A stretch of 64,000 bases of DNA. It comes from Lasiodiplodia sp. COLG20 (lineage: Eukaryota > Ascomycota > Dothideomycetes > Botryosphaeriales > Botryosphaeriaceae). The position numbers were made by a program, and so were the translations under genes. Of the stretch, positions 33,415 through 45,020 are shown one piece after another. Within the stretch, counting starts at the first letter, position 1, and the number at the start of each line of letters is the position of its first letter. The notes under the pieces are model-generated. The model made no database searches. It worked only from the letters and a program-made list of their open reading frames with translations, and was not told the DNA's origin. Where the stretch lies: the NCBI GenBank assembly GCA_009801085.1, contig VNWV01000009.1, forward strand, positions 610,501-674,500. The letters are read 5' to 3'.

Positions 33415-33576
33415 ATGCCCAAAGTCGTCATTACGGGCGCCTACGGCAAGTTGGGCGGCGCCGTCCTCCGCAACCTGCTCGCCTACAAGCTGCTACCTTT
33501 GCTATCGTGCCAGCGAGCACTGGTATATTTCGACTACAATGGAGACTTACGAGCTTTGACTATGCAGTACGACTGA
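33415..33576 (+). pseudogene. truncated NmrA-like/NAD(P)-binding gene remnant
   Basis: An ATG at 33415 opens MPKVVITGAYGKLGGAVLRN and NLLAYKLLPL, the beta-alpha-beta start of an NmrA-like Rossmann protein with the GxxGKLG nucleotide loop. Resemblance stops after about 30 codons and the frame ends at 33576. A possible intron (33521-33567, GTATAT to CAG) leads straight to a stop, and no later Rossmann or NmrA segment is visible in the next 600 bp on any frame. It looks like the 5' end of a gene whose remainder was lost. It sits head to head with MDE1, about 170 bp from its start. Confidence 0.5.
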
Positions 33577-34239
33577 TAGAAGAACCATAGTTGAAGCCTT
33601 GGCTCATTGATTGTGCAGTTCTGAATACCGAAGTCGTAGTCGTAATCATGAACTCAACGCAGTGGGTCGTTGAAAATTTAGATGGACCCTTCGACATTTT
33701 TCCTTCAAAGGTTTGCTCTGCAACATGTTCACTCTTCTCACAAACGCGCTTATATCTTTAGAAGATGATCTGTCGATTTCGTCTAGGCCATCATCACTCT
33801 GCTGGCAAAATTCCCCCCAAAAATAATTTCGCTCGTTTTGCACCACTCCGCCCCCCCCATTCGGGGTAAGCCTGTGAATGCATTCAACCAATCACCCATC
33901 CATCGTCCATCGCTGCCGTTTCACGCCGTAAACTCTTTATGTACAAGTCCAACCGGATAAGAATAGGGGAGGTACCGGTAAAGTTCGAGAATCTTCCCGA
34001 GTTAGCTGCAAATAGCTGTCGGCACTTGGGAAAGAGAGGTAGAGAAGCAGAAGAGAAATTCGAAAAGCCAAGAGCTGCCGTGAGGGAGAAAAAAAAAAAC
34101 AAGGATGTTGCCTCAAGAACTTCAATGACTGACGTGCTTTTGCTATTAGATTGCCACGATGACCAGTTGACGCTAGGGCTGCGCATGACCAAAGAGTGGC
34201 CATTTCGAAAGACGGCCATTTAGACCCGGAGTGGGCTTC
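33577..34239. other. intergenic, no gene seen
   Basis: 663 bp with a short C run near 33850 and an A run near 34090. It would hold any decayed remainder of the NmrA-like fragment, but I see none. Confidence 0.45.
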
Positions 34240-36326
34240 TTAAGAGGCAGCGGTCGCCTCAGCAGACTTCTCTTCAACCTTGTCGCCTTCCTTCGCAACC
34301 TCAGTAGTTGCAGCTGCAGGCTTTTCTGGGTCCTTGGCGTCCTCCATGGCGACATCACCTGGTTCGGCGGCCTTAGCATCCTCAACTTTAGGCCCGTCAG
34401 CCTTGGTCTCCTCAGCTTTGGTCTCAGCAGGAGCATCCTCAGCATCCTTCATCTCAACGTCCTTCGATGCATCTTCGGCCCTCGGTTCAATCTTAGGCTC
34501 TTCTGGCTTAGGCTCTTCCGTTTTAGGCCCCTCAGTCTTTGGCTCTTCAGTGGCGGCTTTATCCGACTTGGCCTCGGCGGTATCTTCCTTGGCCTCAACA
34601 CCATTAGGCTTCGCGTCTCCGCTCGCATTCTTTCCCCAGGCGTTGAGCAGGTCAGCAGAGCGCTTCTTGAAGTTGTATACCTCCTCCTTGGGGATAGAAT
34701 CCAGTTTGATAATGGCCTTCAGGACCTTGTTGATCTTGGTATCTTTAATGATTTTCTCTTCAAGATCCTGGTGCGACTCAAGCTGAGTGAAATACTCAGC
34801 CATCTGCTGCATCTCTTCCTCCTTGGGGGTCTGATCGCGGGTCAGGAACCCCTTTTGAAGACGATGGCGGAGATAAAGGACTGGATGTGTTTGTCAGTTT
34901 CCGCTTCTCAGGGAAGATATTCGCACCAACTTACTGGCTTTGGAGCGCTTCTCAAATTTCTGCTCCGGGGTGAGCTCTTCCTCGACTACCTTGGGCGTGG
35001 CTGACTCCTCAACCTTCTTAGAGCTCTTCGCCTTCGAAGCCGGTGTCTTCTTCGTCTTCGTGGTCGAAGCCTCTGCCGGCGTCTTAGGGCCGTTGACCTT
35101 GAGCTTGGTCTTGGGAGTCTTTGCGGGCTGCGAGATCTTTAGTTGAGTGTTTATTAATAGGACCACTACGAGCTTACCTTCTCGTCGTTACCCTCAGCAT
35201 CATTCTTCCTCTTTTTAGCACTCTTCTTGCTTGCGGAGTCTGAGCTCCCGGCTGCATCCTCCATCTCTACATCATCATCGCCGCCCTTGCTCTTTCTCCT
35301 AGCCTTCTTGGCAGCCTTTTCAGCCTTTTCCGCTTCCTTAGCGGCACGCTCTTGTGCATCTTCGGCCATTGCTTTTTCGTGATCCATCAGAAGCTGCTTG
35401 AAATACTCAAGGGTGTGGCCTTCAGACGCGACCTTCCAGGCTTCCCAAAGGTTCTTCGCCTTCTTGCCCTGGTCGTTGTTGTCGACAGCTCTTTTGACGT
35501 CCTCGAGATCGAGACGGGTGAGCTCGGTATTGACTTGCCATGCGCTGCACATTGTGTCAGAATCATGCCCGAACGGCAAGGGAGACGAACTTACAATTCG
35601 TTGGTGCCCAGAAACATGACTGGATACCTACGGTCACGGACATTCTTACCGTTGTCTGCGAAGTCCTCGCGGTAGGTTCCATCCGGCCGGATTGCGCTGA
35701 CGGGTCGCTTGGTAAGCAGGGATTCAGGAAGCATAGCCTCATCGCAAATGATCACGGGCCAAGCAGCGTAGCCCTTCATCCTAGCCCACCAGTAGGTACC
35801 AGGCGTCACGTCGAGATTGAGATTGGCCATAGACTTCTTGCTCTTGAGCTGTTTCTTTCCGCCCTTCTCACCACTGGTGGACTTGCGCCTGCCATTCGAT
35901 TTCGGTACACCGTTGGCATCGTTGCCAGCCTCAGTCCCTGGATGGTTGTCAGCAAGTGCGTCCTAACTTCACCAAGGTGAGGCCCGTAAGTCGCCTGGCA
36001 GCTTCCTGACCTGCGTCCTTTTCTTCAGCGTTGTCACCGTCCTTCTCCGATGTAGCCGGTTCTCCGACGCTGGTAGCAGCGGGTTCCTCGGCGGCAGGAT
36101 GAGCTGGACGAAGTGACATCTCGTCAGTGTCGTGGTTTGCGAGCGCGCTCTCGGTGTGCCACTCACCGTCTGAAGTAGTCTCAGGCTTGGTATCATCTAT
36201 GGGGGCGGCTGCCGCGCCATCAGTGGTCGCGTCAGCGGTGGTAGCCTTCACCTCGACAGCAGGCGCCGAGGCCTCGTCGGGCTTGGGCGAGGCTGCAGGA
36301 GCCGGAGCAGCAGCCTGATCGGCCAT
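34240..36326 (-). CDS. PWWP-domain chromatin protein with LEDGF-IBD-like helical domain
   Basis: Five exons: 36326-36011, 35937-35595, 35544-35178, 35136-34935 and 34880-34240 (introns 73, 50, 41 and 54 bp), 622 aa. After a ~140-residue acidic Ala/Glu leader comes the PWWP domain (about 150-260): PGTYWWARMKGYAAWPVII, then YPVMFLGTNEFAWQ across intron 2. PWWP domains read H3K36 methylation on nucleosomes. A long K/E coiled region follows, then a TFIIS-N/LEDGF-IBD-like bundle (about 415-490): LYLRHRLQKGFLTRDQTPK, QDLEEKIIKDTKINKVLKAI, EVYNFKKRSADLLNAW. The tail is about 130 residues of P/E/K/A repeats. The layout recalls human LEDGF/HDGF2 and fungal Pdp-type proteins that tether acetyltransferases to transcribed chromatin. 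Confidence 0.9.
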
Positions 36327-38886
36327 TGTGGTAGTGTGGGTCGGAACGCGAGATCTGGTGGAGGGCGGCTCGTGGACGACGCGTTAGGCGTGTGCCGTTG
36401 GCGTAAACAAGGATCGCAGTCGTGAAGCGCGACGGGGAGGGTGCTGCGATGATGGCGAGGTGTGATAGGAGGATGGAAGGCGATGAGGTTGATGTTCGGG
36501 CGTGGGTAGAGGAGGGTGGGAGGATGGGCCTTGGGAGTTTTCAGAAGGTCGGGGAAGAACGACGACGGAAAATGTGCCCAGGTGCTTAGTCAAGGCGGCG
36601 ACGCGACGCGAACGGACGTCACAACGCGATGCGCGACACAACACGGCCGAACAGAGCAACCAATTGCGCTGAGCATGCAGGCCGCGTGTTGGTCGTCCGG
36701 TAGAGCAGCGCGCCTGGTCGGGAGAGGAGTCGTGTGCGAAGGGGCCGTGGTGTGGGCGGCAGGCTTGGGCGGGCTGAGGGTTCGCTTCGGCGAGAGGAGC
36801 GGAGCGCATCAAAACCAACGTGTCCGAGCTTCCGCGTGGTTGCCTACAATAGTGAATAAGTCTCCTGTGGCTGCCCTCTGCCTCACCGAATCTTTGTCGA
36901 TCGACCTGCGTCGTATCGCGCCATCATTCGTGCTGAAGGCACTCATCGCGACCTGTCCGTCCAAGCGGGGTAGCTCTGTCTCCACGCGTCACGGGCGCGG
37001 GAGCCGGCCCACGCCACACCAGCGCTGCCCTCCGAGGAAGGTTTCCGAGCACTCGACAAGGAAAGTCGGTCATGTTTCCGGGGGATTCATATTATTTCGA
37101 ATTTGCTACCTCGATACCTGGCTGTTCGGACAGCAGCTCCGGATCTGTCACACGTTATCAGGTGCGCTTCACAGGGAGATTAGAGAGTACTTGCCTGTTC
37201 GAAAGAACTTCGCGTGCAACAACTCAAGCCCCCCTTGTCTTCGCATCCAAACCTACTTCCTTGCTCTTGCAAACTCATCAAAACAGCCCTTTCATTTGCG
37301 GTCCACGGTCGAACTGGCGTGACGGTGCGGGATCGCATGTCTGTATGAGATAGTGGGGAGACTGTACGGAAAAAAAAGAAAAGGGAGCCTACGACGAACG
37401 ACGGACGTATATGCCTCAGGCGAGGCCGGGTTGAGAGCCCGTCCCGAAGAACTGGTACCTGGCTCTCCGGTACAGCGATTGATTGGGAGATCAAACCAGA
37501 CGGAGCTTGCAAGGGTGAAGAAATGAAAAGGAACAGGACGAGTGTGACAAGACCAGCCCTGAAGGACTAGCTAACAGTATCTTACCGGCAACTTTCTTGG
37601 TGTTCCTTGTGGGACGACTTGTTTCGAATACAAACATCGTAGCACTTCGCTTCAGAATCTCATCATCCACGTCGTCCTCAAGCAGGAGCTTAGAGAAATG
37701 GAGCCTGGGAATACGCCCCCGGCAGACCACGCGTGGTCAAGACGTTATGCCGTGCTCAACGCGTGCCCCCCTCCGCTGAACCAGTGGCTTGCGTGGTAGT
37801 GTTAAGCAAAGATGGTATTGTAGACGGCGACGGCCTGGTCAAAAGCGCAGGAGGTTGTTTCCCTTGGCCGATGCGGGTCCCTACGTAGCGCTAATGCACA
37901 ACCTCCAACACTGCGTGTCTGCTTTGTGTCCGCACCAAACGCTGGCCCAGCGTCGCTTCGATGAGACAGGCCACATGTCCGACGTAGATTAGGGCGCGTA
38001 TTTAAGCAGGACCCGGCGATTGAGTTGGCGTTGGCAGCGATGGCTAAGCTTCCACAGCGGGGCAGCGTGTGGTCAAATTCCGAGGGCTAGGTGCAAGACG
38101 CAGGACGGACGAGGTGGCCAGTATGTCTTTGGTATCCGCGGCATGCGACGGATGGCTCGACAAACCGCGGGCTCGCAGCGCTGTGAAAAAAAAGTTCGGT
38201 TCAGGTCGTGGACTTTGGGTGTGCCGGGCTGTGGCTGGCGTGTCCAGGTCCGAGCGGATAGCGGGCTCAAGTTGGGCGGGAGACTCGCTTGCTTAGTCAA
38301 AAACACCACGTGAAGCCCCAAGAACAACCAGGCCGTTGTCTCGAAATTTTTCTCGGGGGAGCATATCGCAAGATTATCTGCTTGTCTTTACATATAGGGA
38401 TGCGATAGCAGGGTGTCTGCCTTCTGACTCGTGGTACCGGGTGCATGCGCCCGTTGACATGATGCTTATCAATGTCAGATCTAGATCTGGAGAACCGCGC
38501 AACGGGAAAGCAGGCCCCCGGTGACCATTTCTTGCAATATTTACTGTCTAGCCAAGGCCTTGATTTTCCAGGTTGAGCTATGGCTGGGCTAGTCCAGTCA
38601 GTCAATACACAGCCATGGAAATCCACCCATCATCTGATGCCAACTTCAACGCATATGAAGTCGCATTTCCTAAATGATCGATGACCTTGTATTGGATGTT
38701 GCTTTGGCCATTGCTAACAGCCCATGTGCTTGGCTTGGACCGTTCGGGATTGTACATGGCTTACCAGAATCCAAATCTTGCCGGTACTTTGCTTCGTGGT
38801 CCTAAACGCCTACACCATGCTTCTCCCCAAGCGATATGCCGACTGCATCCCTTGATATCCGTAACAAGGGCTTGGTGCGTGCCCCT
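36327..38886. other. gene-free stretch of 2.6 kb
   Basis: The longest region without a supported gene. Open frames such as 36516-37322 are Arg/Ser-rich and lack an ATG in good context, recognisable segments or splice signals. A 37740-37570 minus segment reads like coding sequence (RSATMFVFETSRPTRNTKK) and ends at a good GTAAGA donor, but I could not find joining exons. Possibly a decayed gene, a long non-coding transcript, or regulatory DNA. Confidence 0.4.
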
Positions 38887-39531
38887 CTAGGGCCTCCTCT
38901 TCACAAACTCCTCCAGATCCGACCTGGTGGCTACTCCCAGCACGAACCGCCTGCTCGCATCCGTCACGACTGCAAAGTCTTGCTTTTGGCCCTCGGTGCC
39001 CTTTCCCTCGAAAAATTCCTCGAGCTCCTCGAGTGGTGTATCCATTGTGATGACCTTGTAAACGCGGCCTTTGCGGCGGAAGCGCAGCATGGCATCCCTG
39101 ACAGGGCTAGTTTCCTGGACCTTTCCCTCCTTGAGCAGTTCCTTAAGCCGTGGAATGCTGAGATATCCGAGCAGCGCGCGGTTCTCCGGCGACAGGACGG
39201 TCAAGTGCGTGTAGTCGCGCTCGAAAGCCGACATGAGGGCGTGCGAAACTGGGTCGGTGGGCGAGACGGACAGGGCGGACGGTGGGTCCAGGTCTTCGAC
39301 CGTGGCCTATACGCGGTCAGGACTGGATACATCGCTGAGCTTTTCGCACGGATCGGGCCACGTCGGAGAAGAGCGCCGCGGGACGGGTGGGCTGTGACGG
39401 TGCCGGGGTGAGGGAGCCCCGCTGACGAGGACATGCGTACTTACCCCACGATATTTGTCGGCCCACAGCGACGTCGTGGCGGGTGGCGGTACGCCATTGG
39501 GTGTACTGGCGGTCATTGTGCTAGAGGCCAT
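38887..39531 (-). CDS. CBS-domain-pair protein
   Basis: Exons 39531-39445 and 39306-38887 with a 138-bp intron encode 168 aa. After a ~20-residue Ser/Thr/Pro start and LWADKYRG, the second exon holds a tandem CBS (Bateman) module. The first CBS runs from ATVEDLDPPSALSVSPTDPV to LTVLSPENRALLGYLSI; the second runs from SPVRDAMLRFRRKGRVYKVI to AVVTDASRRFVLGVATRSDL. CBS pairs bind adenosine nucleotides or S-adenosylmethionine and regulate partners. This one stands alone with no enzymatic domain, as in several small fungal CBS proteins, so it is probably a nucleotide-sensing subunit of unknown partner. No targeting signal. Confidence 0.85.
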
Positions 39532-39804
39532 GGTGGCGTTGTTGCGAAGAGGAAACCCCGTGTTGAGTTTTGAGTCAAAGAAACGGAATGACGTGGGGCG
39601 AGCATGTGAGGTGAGGCTGCCGGCTTTCGTCATGCAGGGTCTCGGGTTCTCAACGAGCAAAGCACATTCACGACCAATCCTATGTTTTAGTCTTCCCATT
39701 CTTCTTCCATTTTATCAAAGCCATCTCCTGTTTCGTAGTACTACTGCGCCATTTTGAACGCCGATCAGCTATGCACAGCACCATCGGGTCTAAAACCATC
39801 GAAT

Positions 39805-41412
39805 TCACTCCTTGAACACCAGCTTGAACTTGAAAACCGTCGCAAATGCCGGGTCTGTGACAACCACTTCCTCTCCGCTCGCAACTAAATCAACCAGCTT
39901 TCTCTGAAGATTCGGCCGTGTCTGCTCTTCCAGACTAGGAGGAAACTGCTGGTAAAGCGTCTTGGCTTCCGATCGAATGCTCGGCTTCTTGAATTGCCTA
40001 TAATTCCATGGTCAGTTTGTTCACTGGTGGCTTCCAGGGAGTACCCACGTCTCCGGCCGCTCTGCGAGGCTTTCTAGGAATTCCTCCAACGAGTTCGCCG
40101 AGTCGACCTCAAGCGTCCTGGCGAGATTACCGCAAATGGGGCAGTCGTCCTTCTTCTCATGCTCGAATGTGTAAGTGTACACGCTGTCATCGCCAGTGTA
40201 GTACATGTAGTTGCCATTTCCGCTGTCCGGGAGCCCAAGGGGAGGGTTGGTGTTGCTGGCGATCTTGAAGGCTTCATTGCAGCATGCCGCGGCAACAATC
40301 GCGTTGGTCGATGCAATTGCGGGGATGATGTTCTTGACCACGCCCTGAGTCATTGAGTACGTGACGCCAGGGATGTTGAACTCTTCGGCGCGAGCAAGAG
40401 CCTTGTTGTAGAGCCAGGTGATATGCTCGGGGTCATCGGTGTCAAGCGTATCTCCCTTGCGCTCTTCCTCCCAAGCTATGATGTGCGCCCACTCGATGCA
40501 ATGCTGCGGCTGTCTTGGGATTGTAGCAAGCGTACACAGAGGAACCGCAGCACGCGGAGCGTGCATGTCCAGCTGGCACTCTATGCAAGACGTCATAGTC
40601 GGGAGAATGACACGCGCCTGGCCCTTGAAACCTGGCGTTCGAATTAGCAACCGGTGGCCTTCTAACCGAGGATAGTTTACCTTCCGTGCCGCCGTCAATC
40701 AACGGCTTCAGAGAGTCTGGGTTCTCCGCATCGACCATACCAACAAGCGTGGCATTGATCCACCGACGCGCCTCAATGCTGTCCAGCCCGCATACCACCA
40801 AAGCAAACTGCATGTAGAAATCCTCGTCCTTGTCCTGTATTTTGCCGCAGTAAGGCGTAATCTTGACCCCTTTGACCCGCTTCTCCACGAAGCGGGCCGC
40901 GACTTCGGCCTTGTACTTTCCAACGTCGGCTTGACGGAATAGAAATTGACGGTTCAGGTTTGAGACGTCAATCGTGTCTATGAACCTTGTCAGATCATGT
41001 GATCCAAAAGCTAGCTCGACACGAGGATCAGGCAATACCCATGTCGATAACGTAGATGTCCTTGAATCCAGAGAGCGCAAGGTTCTTGAGGATCTCGCAG
41101 CCAAGCCCTCCAGCGCCACTGCCTACGGTGAGTACGATGCGAGGGCAATAGGAGACGACAAGCATACATGACCCTAAAGGCATGTTAGCACGACCTCGCT
41201 CGAATAGCTGCGTTGAAACTACTCACAAAACCTTCATGCTTGCCAGGGCGTCAAGCGTAGCCGCGCTAGGCTCCCAGTCGGGGTCCGTGAATGGACCATG
41301 GCGGCTAACGATGTTCTGGAGATACTTCCTGACACTTATCAGCATGGAGTCTCTAGAAGGGCACGGCGGATGTCTACCATCTCGCTGGAAGATTGTCTGC
41401 GCGGTTCGCCAT
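39805..41412 (-). CDS. UBA3: NEDD8-activating enzyme E1 catalytic subunit Uba3
   Basis: Seven exons: 41412-41378, 41328-41227, 41173-41168 (only 6 nt), 41118-41039, 40977-40681, 40631-40049 and 39997-39805, giving 431 aa. The order is [27 protein letters not shown], the ATP loop [15 protein letters not shown] (spanning exons 2-4), [17 protein letters not shown], the [14 protein letters not shown] crossover, zinc/catalytic-Cys region [20 protein letters not shown] (catalytic Cys in the PLCTLATIP stretch), and CPICGN. The last exon is the ubiquitin-fold domain ([20 protein letters not shown]). With Ula1/AppBp1, it adenylates and transfers NEDD8/Rub1 for cullin neddylation. It shares a 221-bp divergent promoter with TEL2. 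Confidence 0.95.
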
Positions 41413-41633
41413 GGTTCGTGGTGACCGGATCAGACTCGGTGCGGAGGTGCAGAGTGACAAGTCGAGAGAGGTAACGGAGCCCGTTTGGAGATCCATGGAA
41501 TGGCGTCAAAGCTCCAGCATGCTTATCGATAACGGCCGCTGCCTAATCTTTCGCCGCTGTTTATCCGCCATTGCTCTCCGTCCCGCTTGCGCCCAACTTC
41601 TCGAATCCTGTCGCCATGACTTAGCGCGCGACG
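41413..41633. promoter_or_regulatory. shared divergent promoter UBA3 / TEL2
   Basis: The two ATGs are only 221 bp apart on opposite strands, so both core promoters and leaders must lie in this interval. No clear TATA box. Confidence 0.6.
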
Positions 41634-44600
41634 ATGGATGACCTACTGACCGCCGTTGGGACGACTAGGCTGAAGCCTGTTGTGGCCATCGAGGAAAATC
41701 TCAGTACAACTGACCCGACTGGGTATCCCGGAACTACCAATATAAGCTCTCCAGATCAGGCCTTAGCGGCTCTGCGAGAACAACCTGACGCACAAGAGCT
41801 ACACCATGTTCTAAGCTACCTCGGTGTGTCAACGAAGAACTCAGAGAGCTTCAACATTAGAGTCCCTGGACCACTCTCTGCACAGATCATCAGCACAATC
41901 GTAAACGATACCATTCCGAATTATTGGGACGCATGGCCAACCACATACTCGTCTAAGGACGACAAGGGGGTCATTCTCGATTGTCTCAAAAGCGTCAGCG
42001 GGCTTGGTGCCATCGTTGCACGTCTCAAAAGCCTGGTTCAGGATTTTCACCAAAACCAGAAGCGGCCAGCAGGGAAACCCGATGGCGTTGAGCAGCAATT
42101 ACGGCCACTTTGTGATATCCTGGCTGGTCTTCTTCGCGAAAACATCGTTCTAGATCTGTGGCGAATCATTCAGGATTTTGTCAATGCCCCCACCCAAAGA
42201 CAGATCCTGTGGCGCGAGCTTGTCTCTCTTTTCGCAGCTGGAAGGATTGTCTCCGTGGCGGCCCAGGCATCGGATTTACTGAAGGCTACACGGAGCGGTC
42301 AGTCTGATCCTTGGTTTGCCTCTGGATCAGAATTTGCACAGTGGCTTGGACGCTCCACAGCCATTCTCGTGAGTAATGCTGCAGGCTCGGATTGTACACA
42401 AGACGGCGCACTTCTCTTAGGGAAATCCTTGACTTTAGGATATCCAGGTAAGTTCTTATGGCCTCGATATTGAGATGAGTAACTAATGTCTAGACAATAT
42501 CTTGTGGGGTTTCTTGTCACATTTCTCGCTTCATGGTTCAAACAGACTCTCGTTGTTCCAACAATTGATCCGAAAGCTCCGTGGCCACGAGCAAAGGCAG
42601 GTCATTTTTATCCTTTTGAATATTTTGTCGAGTAAAATCCTCCGCACCCAGGATGAAGACCTCGAAACGTCCTCGAAAGCGATATCAGGCTCAGTGGCCT
42701 TTCTACATGCCGTCACAGACAGCAGCGATGCCGCGAAAGAAAGTCTTGCTCTATGGCTCACGAATCCAATGAGTGGATATTCAAATGTATCGTTTGGTGC
42801 GAGACGCGTTGCCGTCGCCGCTCTACAACTAGACGAAGGTGAGAGATCCTCTCGCTAAGGTGGGCAGGTGCAGCACTGAGAAAAAGTATAGATAGGATGT
42901 GCAAAGTCCTAGAGAGGAGCATGGAGCAATTCGGAGATGAGATCTTCATCAAGCACACCCCAATTCTGCAGCAAGAAGGTAAAAATCATCACTGAATGAC
43001 AAAGGTTGACCGCTAACACGCTATAGCCTTGGCTCAAGTTCTGCTCATGGCCTCAGGTTACATCCACCGAATGCAGCCCATGCTCCTATTCACCCTAGCA
43101 AGGTCAAGTGTACAGATGCGGGGCACCTCGAATCGTTTAGGGACTTCCTCTCCACGTGCCCGCTTCCTGGGAATGGTGGTTGCTACGGCCATATCAGAGC
43201 TCGTAGACAAGCCAGAAAATCGGCTCAATTTCGGAATCGCTGAGACCGAATCCAACGAGGCAGATTGGTTTAGGCAGCTTTCTCGACTGGACGATCCAAT
43301 TGGTAATGTTGGAGACTTTGAGCAAGCGGTGCTTGACCAAGCGACTCCAAGCGTGAAAACTTCACGCCCCCAATCGCAGGCGAAGCAAAAGACGGGAGGT
43401 TCCCCAAGGCAAGTGAGGAAGGAACAAATAGCAGCAGGCCCAAAGATTATCGAAATCACGGATTCTTCGGACGAGGACGAAGATCTTGTGCCTTACGCAA
43501 AGCCAGACTCCGATCCAGAGGACGACTCCGAAGACCCAACTCAGGTCACCAGAGATAGACCAACAGCACCCGTCTACATACGTGACCTGCTTGCGGGTCT
43601 TCGAGAAAGCGAGAACCTCGACCGTCATCAGCTTGCGCTCTCAAGCGCAGCCAGTCTTATTAGACGAAAGTCAAGCTTCGGCAAAGAGGTCAAAGACAAT
43701 CTTGAAGAGCTCGCTTCTGTCCTGGTGGGCTTGACTGATCAGTTCGACCTGGAAAACTTCCAGGAGATGCGTCAACAGGCTTTGGTTGCGGTTGCGATTG
43801 CTGAGCCGAGGCAAATGGGGCCATACCTGGTGAGATGCTTCTACGCTGGCGACTATTCTGTCAGCCAACGTGTCTGCATGCTCAGCGCCATCGGCCTCGG
43901 TGCACGGGAGATGGCCGGCTTCAAGGAGGATGGCGACGGGTCCAGCCCGGGGCAGCGCCAGGACTCAAGCTTCCCCACGAGAATGCTTCCTGCAAAGTTA
44001 CACAATATCTATTCGACGGAAGCCAATCCGGTGGATGCCATTACAAACAAACTGAAGCACACGTTGATCTCTCCTCTGGCGCTCGATGCGGCTGACAAAG
44101 TTACTGGGCCAAATGCACTCAAAGTCCGCACATTCTCGTCACGCATGGAGGTGGAGAAGAAACGTAAGATTATCACCAACGACCTCGCAAAGGTCGTGGC
44201 CCAGAGCTTCTTCTTCCCACTTACCGCTGGGTGGTGGGCGCACTCGAGAGCATTGTAAGTAGTTCATGATCGCCCGGCTACTTAGGCTGACTCTCAACAG
44301 GGGCACGAGCAATATATATTACTCTCCTATGATACTTCCTGTCTTTCTCAAGACACTCGCCATACTCCTGCACTCTTCTGGCTCGTCCACGCTTTCTCTT
44401 CCGCAAATGACTTCTGAGCTCTGGGATCTCCTTCTTGCAGTCCGGTCACCTGCACTTAGCGACTCGGCCATCCTTGAAGGTGTTGTTTTTGCGATGTTGA
44501 TGTTGCTGGAGGTGAATGAAAACCAGCAGCGTCTCGTGCACGACCACGGTAGAGAACTTCTTGAAACACAGGAGTGGGTGAAGATGGTATTTGACCGCAC

Positions 44601-44721
44601 CGGCGGAGGAAGTGATGAGGAAGAACGGGTCAGGACGCTCGCGGCCGGAGTACTTGTGAAATGCGGCGAGGTGGTCGAGAAATACCAAGGGTCGTTGATG
44701 GGTGATATGATGGATTTCTGA
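41634..44721 (+). CDS. TEL2: Tel2/Clk2-family telomere length and PIKK maturation factor
   Basis: Five exons: 41634-42447, 42494-42838, 42892-42978, 43027-44254 and 44301-44721, introns of 46-53 bp, 964 aa. All-helical HEAT-like protein. The N-terminal half includes LDCLKSVSGLGAIVARL and LRENIVLDLWRIIQDFV. A Ser/Asp/Glu-rich linker (ITDSSDEDEDLVPYAKPD), with the acidic SDEDED form recognised by CK2 and by Pih1 in relatives, precedes the conserved C-terminal Tel2 domain starting APVYIRDLLAGLRESENLDR. The end, SPMILPVFLKTLAILLHSSG, is also family-typical. With Tti1 and Tti2 it forms the TTT complex, the Hsp90/R2TP co-chaperone that stabilises TOR, ATM/Tel1, ATR and DNA-PK-type kinases. Confidence 0.93.
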
Positions 44722-45020
44722 GCGTACCCCAGGAAGCATTCGTAGTATATGCCCGAGAGAATTGCCAAAGTTTTGACTGCCCGTTGCTCAGCTTCCAACA
44801 TGGCGAGCAGCCCTAACCTGGTTTAGCGCGGTCTTGGCGCGTCACGGTTCGGCGGTGCAGCAGAACACCGCCGCCCGCCGTTCCTCAGCGCCGCATCATC
44901 GACAACTTCCTGCTTCCGCCTCCGCTCTGCTGCTCGACGGACGCACATACATGTCGGTCGCATAAACTGCCCAGCCGGTCGCAGCGCATACTGGATCATC
45001 GTTGCCACTAGCCCGTGAAG
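44722..45020 (+). promoter_or_regulatory. SF3B1 promoter/leader
   Basis: 299 bp between the TEL2 stop and the SF3B1 start, holding the TEL2 trailer and a leader rich in C and T before the ATG. No other signal recognised. Confidence 0.4.

Noticed and set aside
36516..37322. 268-codon open plus frame upstream of the PWWP gene
   Set aside because: Arg/Ser-rich composition, no good start, overlaps the PWWP promoter, nothing recognisable.
37491..37740. Coding-like minus fragment with a GTAAGA donor
   Set aside because: No exon on either side could be joined in frame to give a plausible protein; kept only as a finding about the gap.
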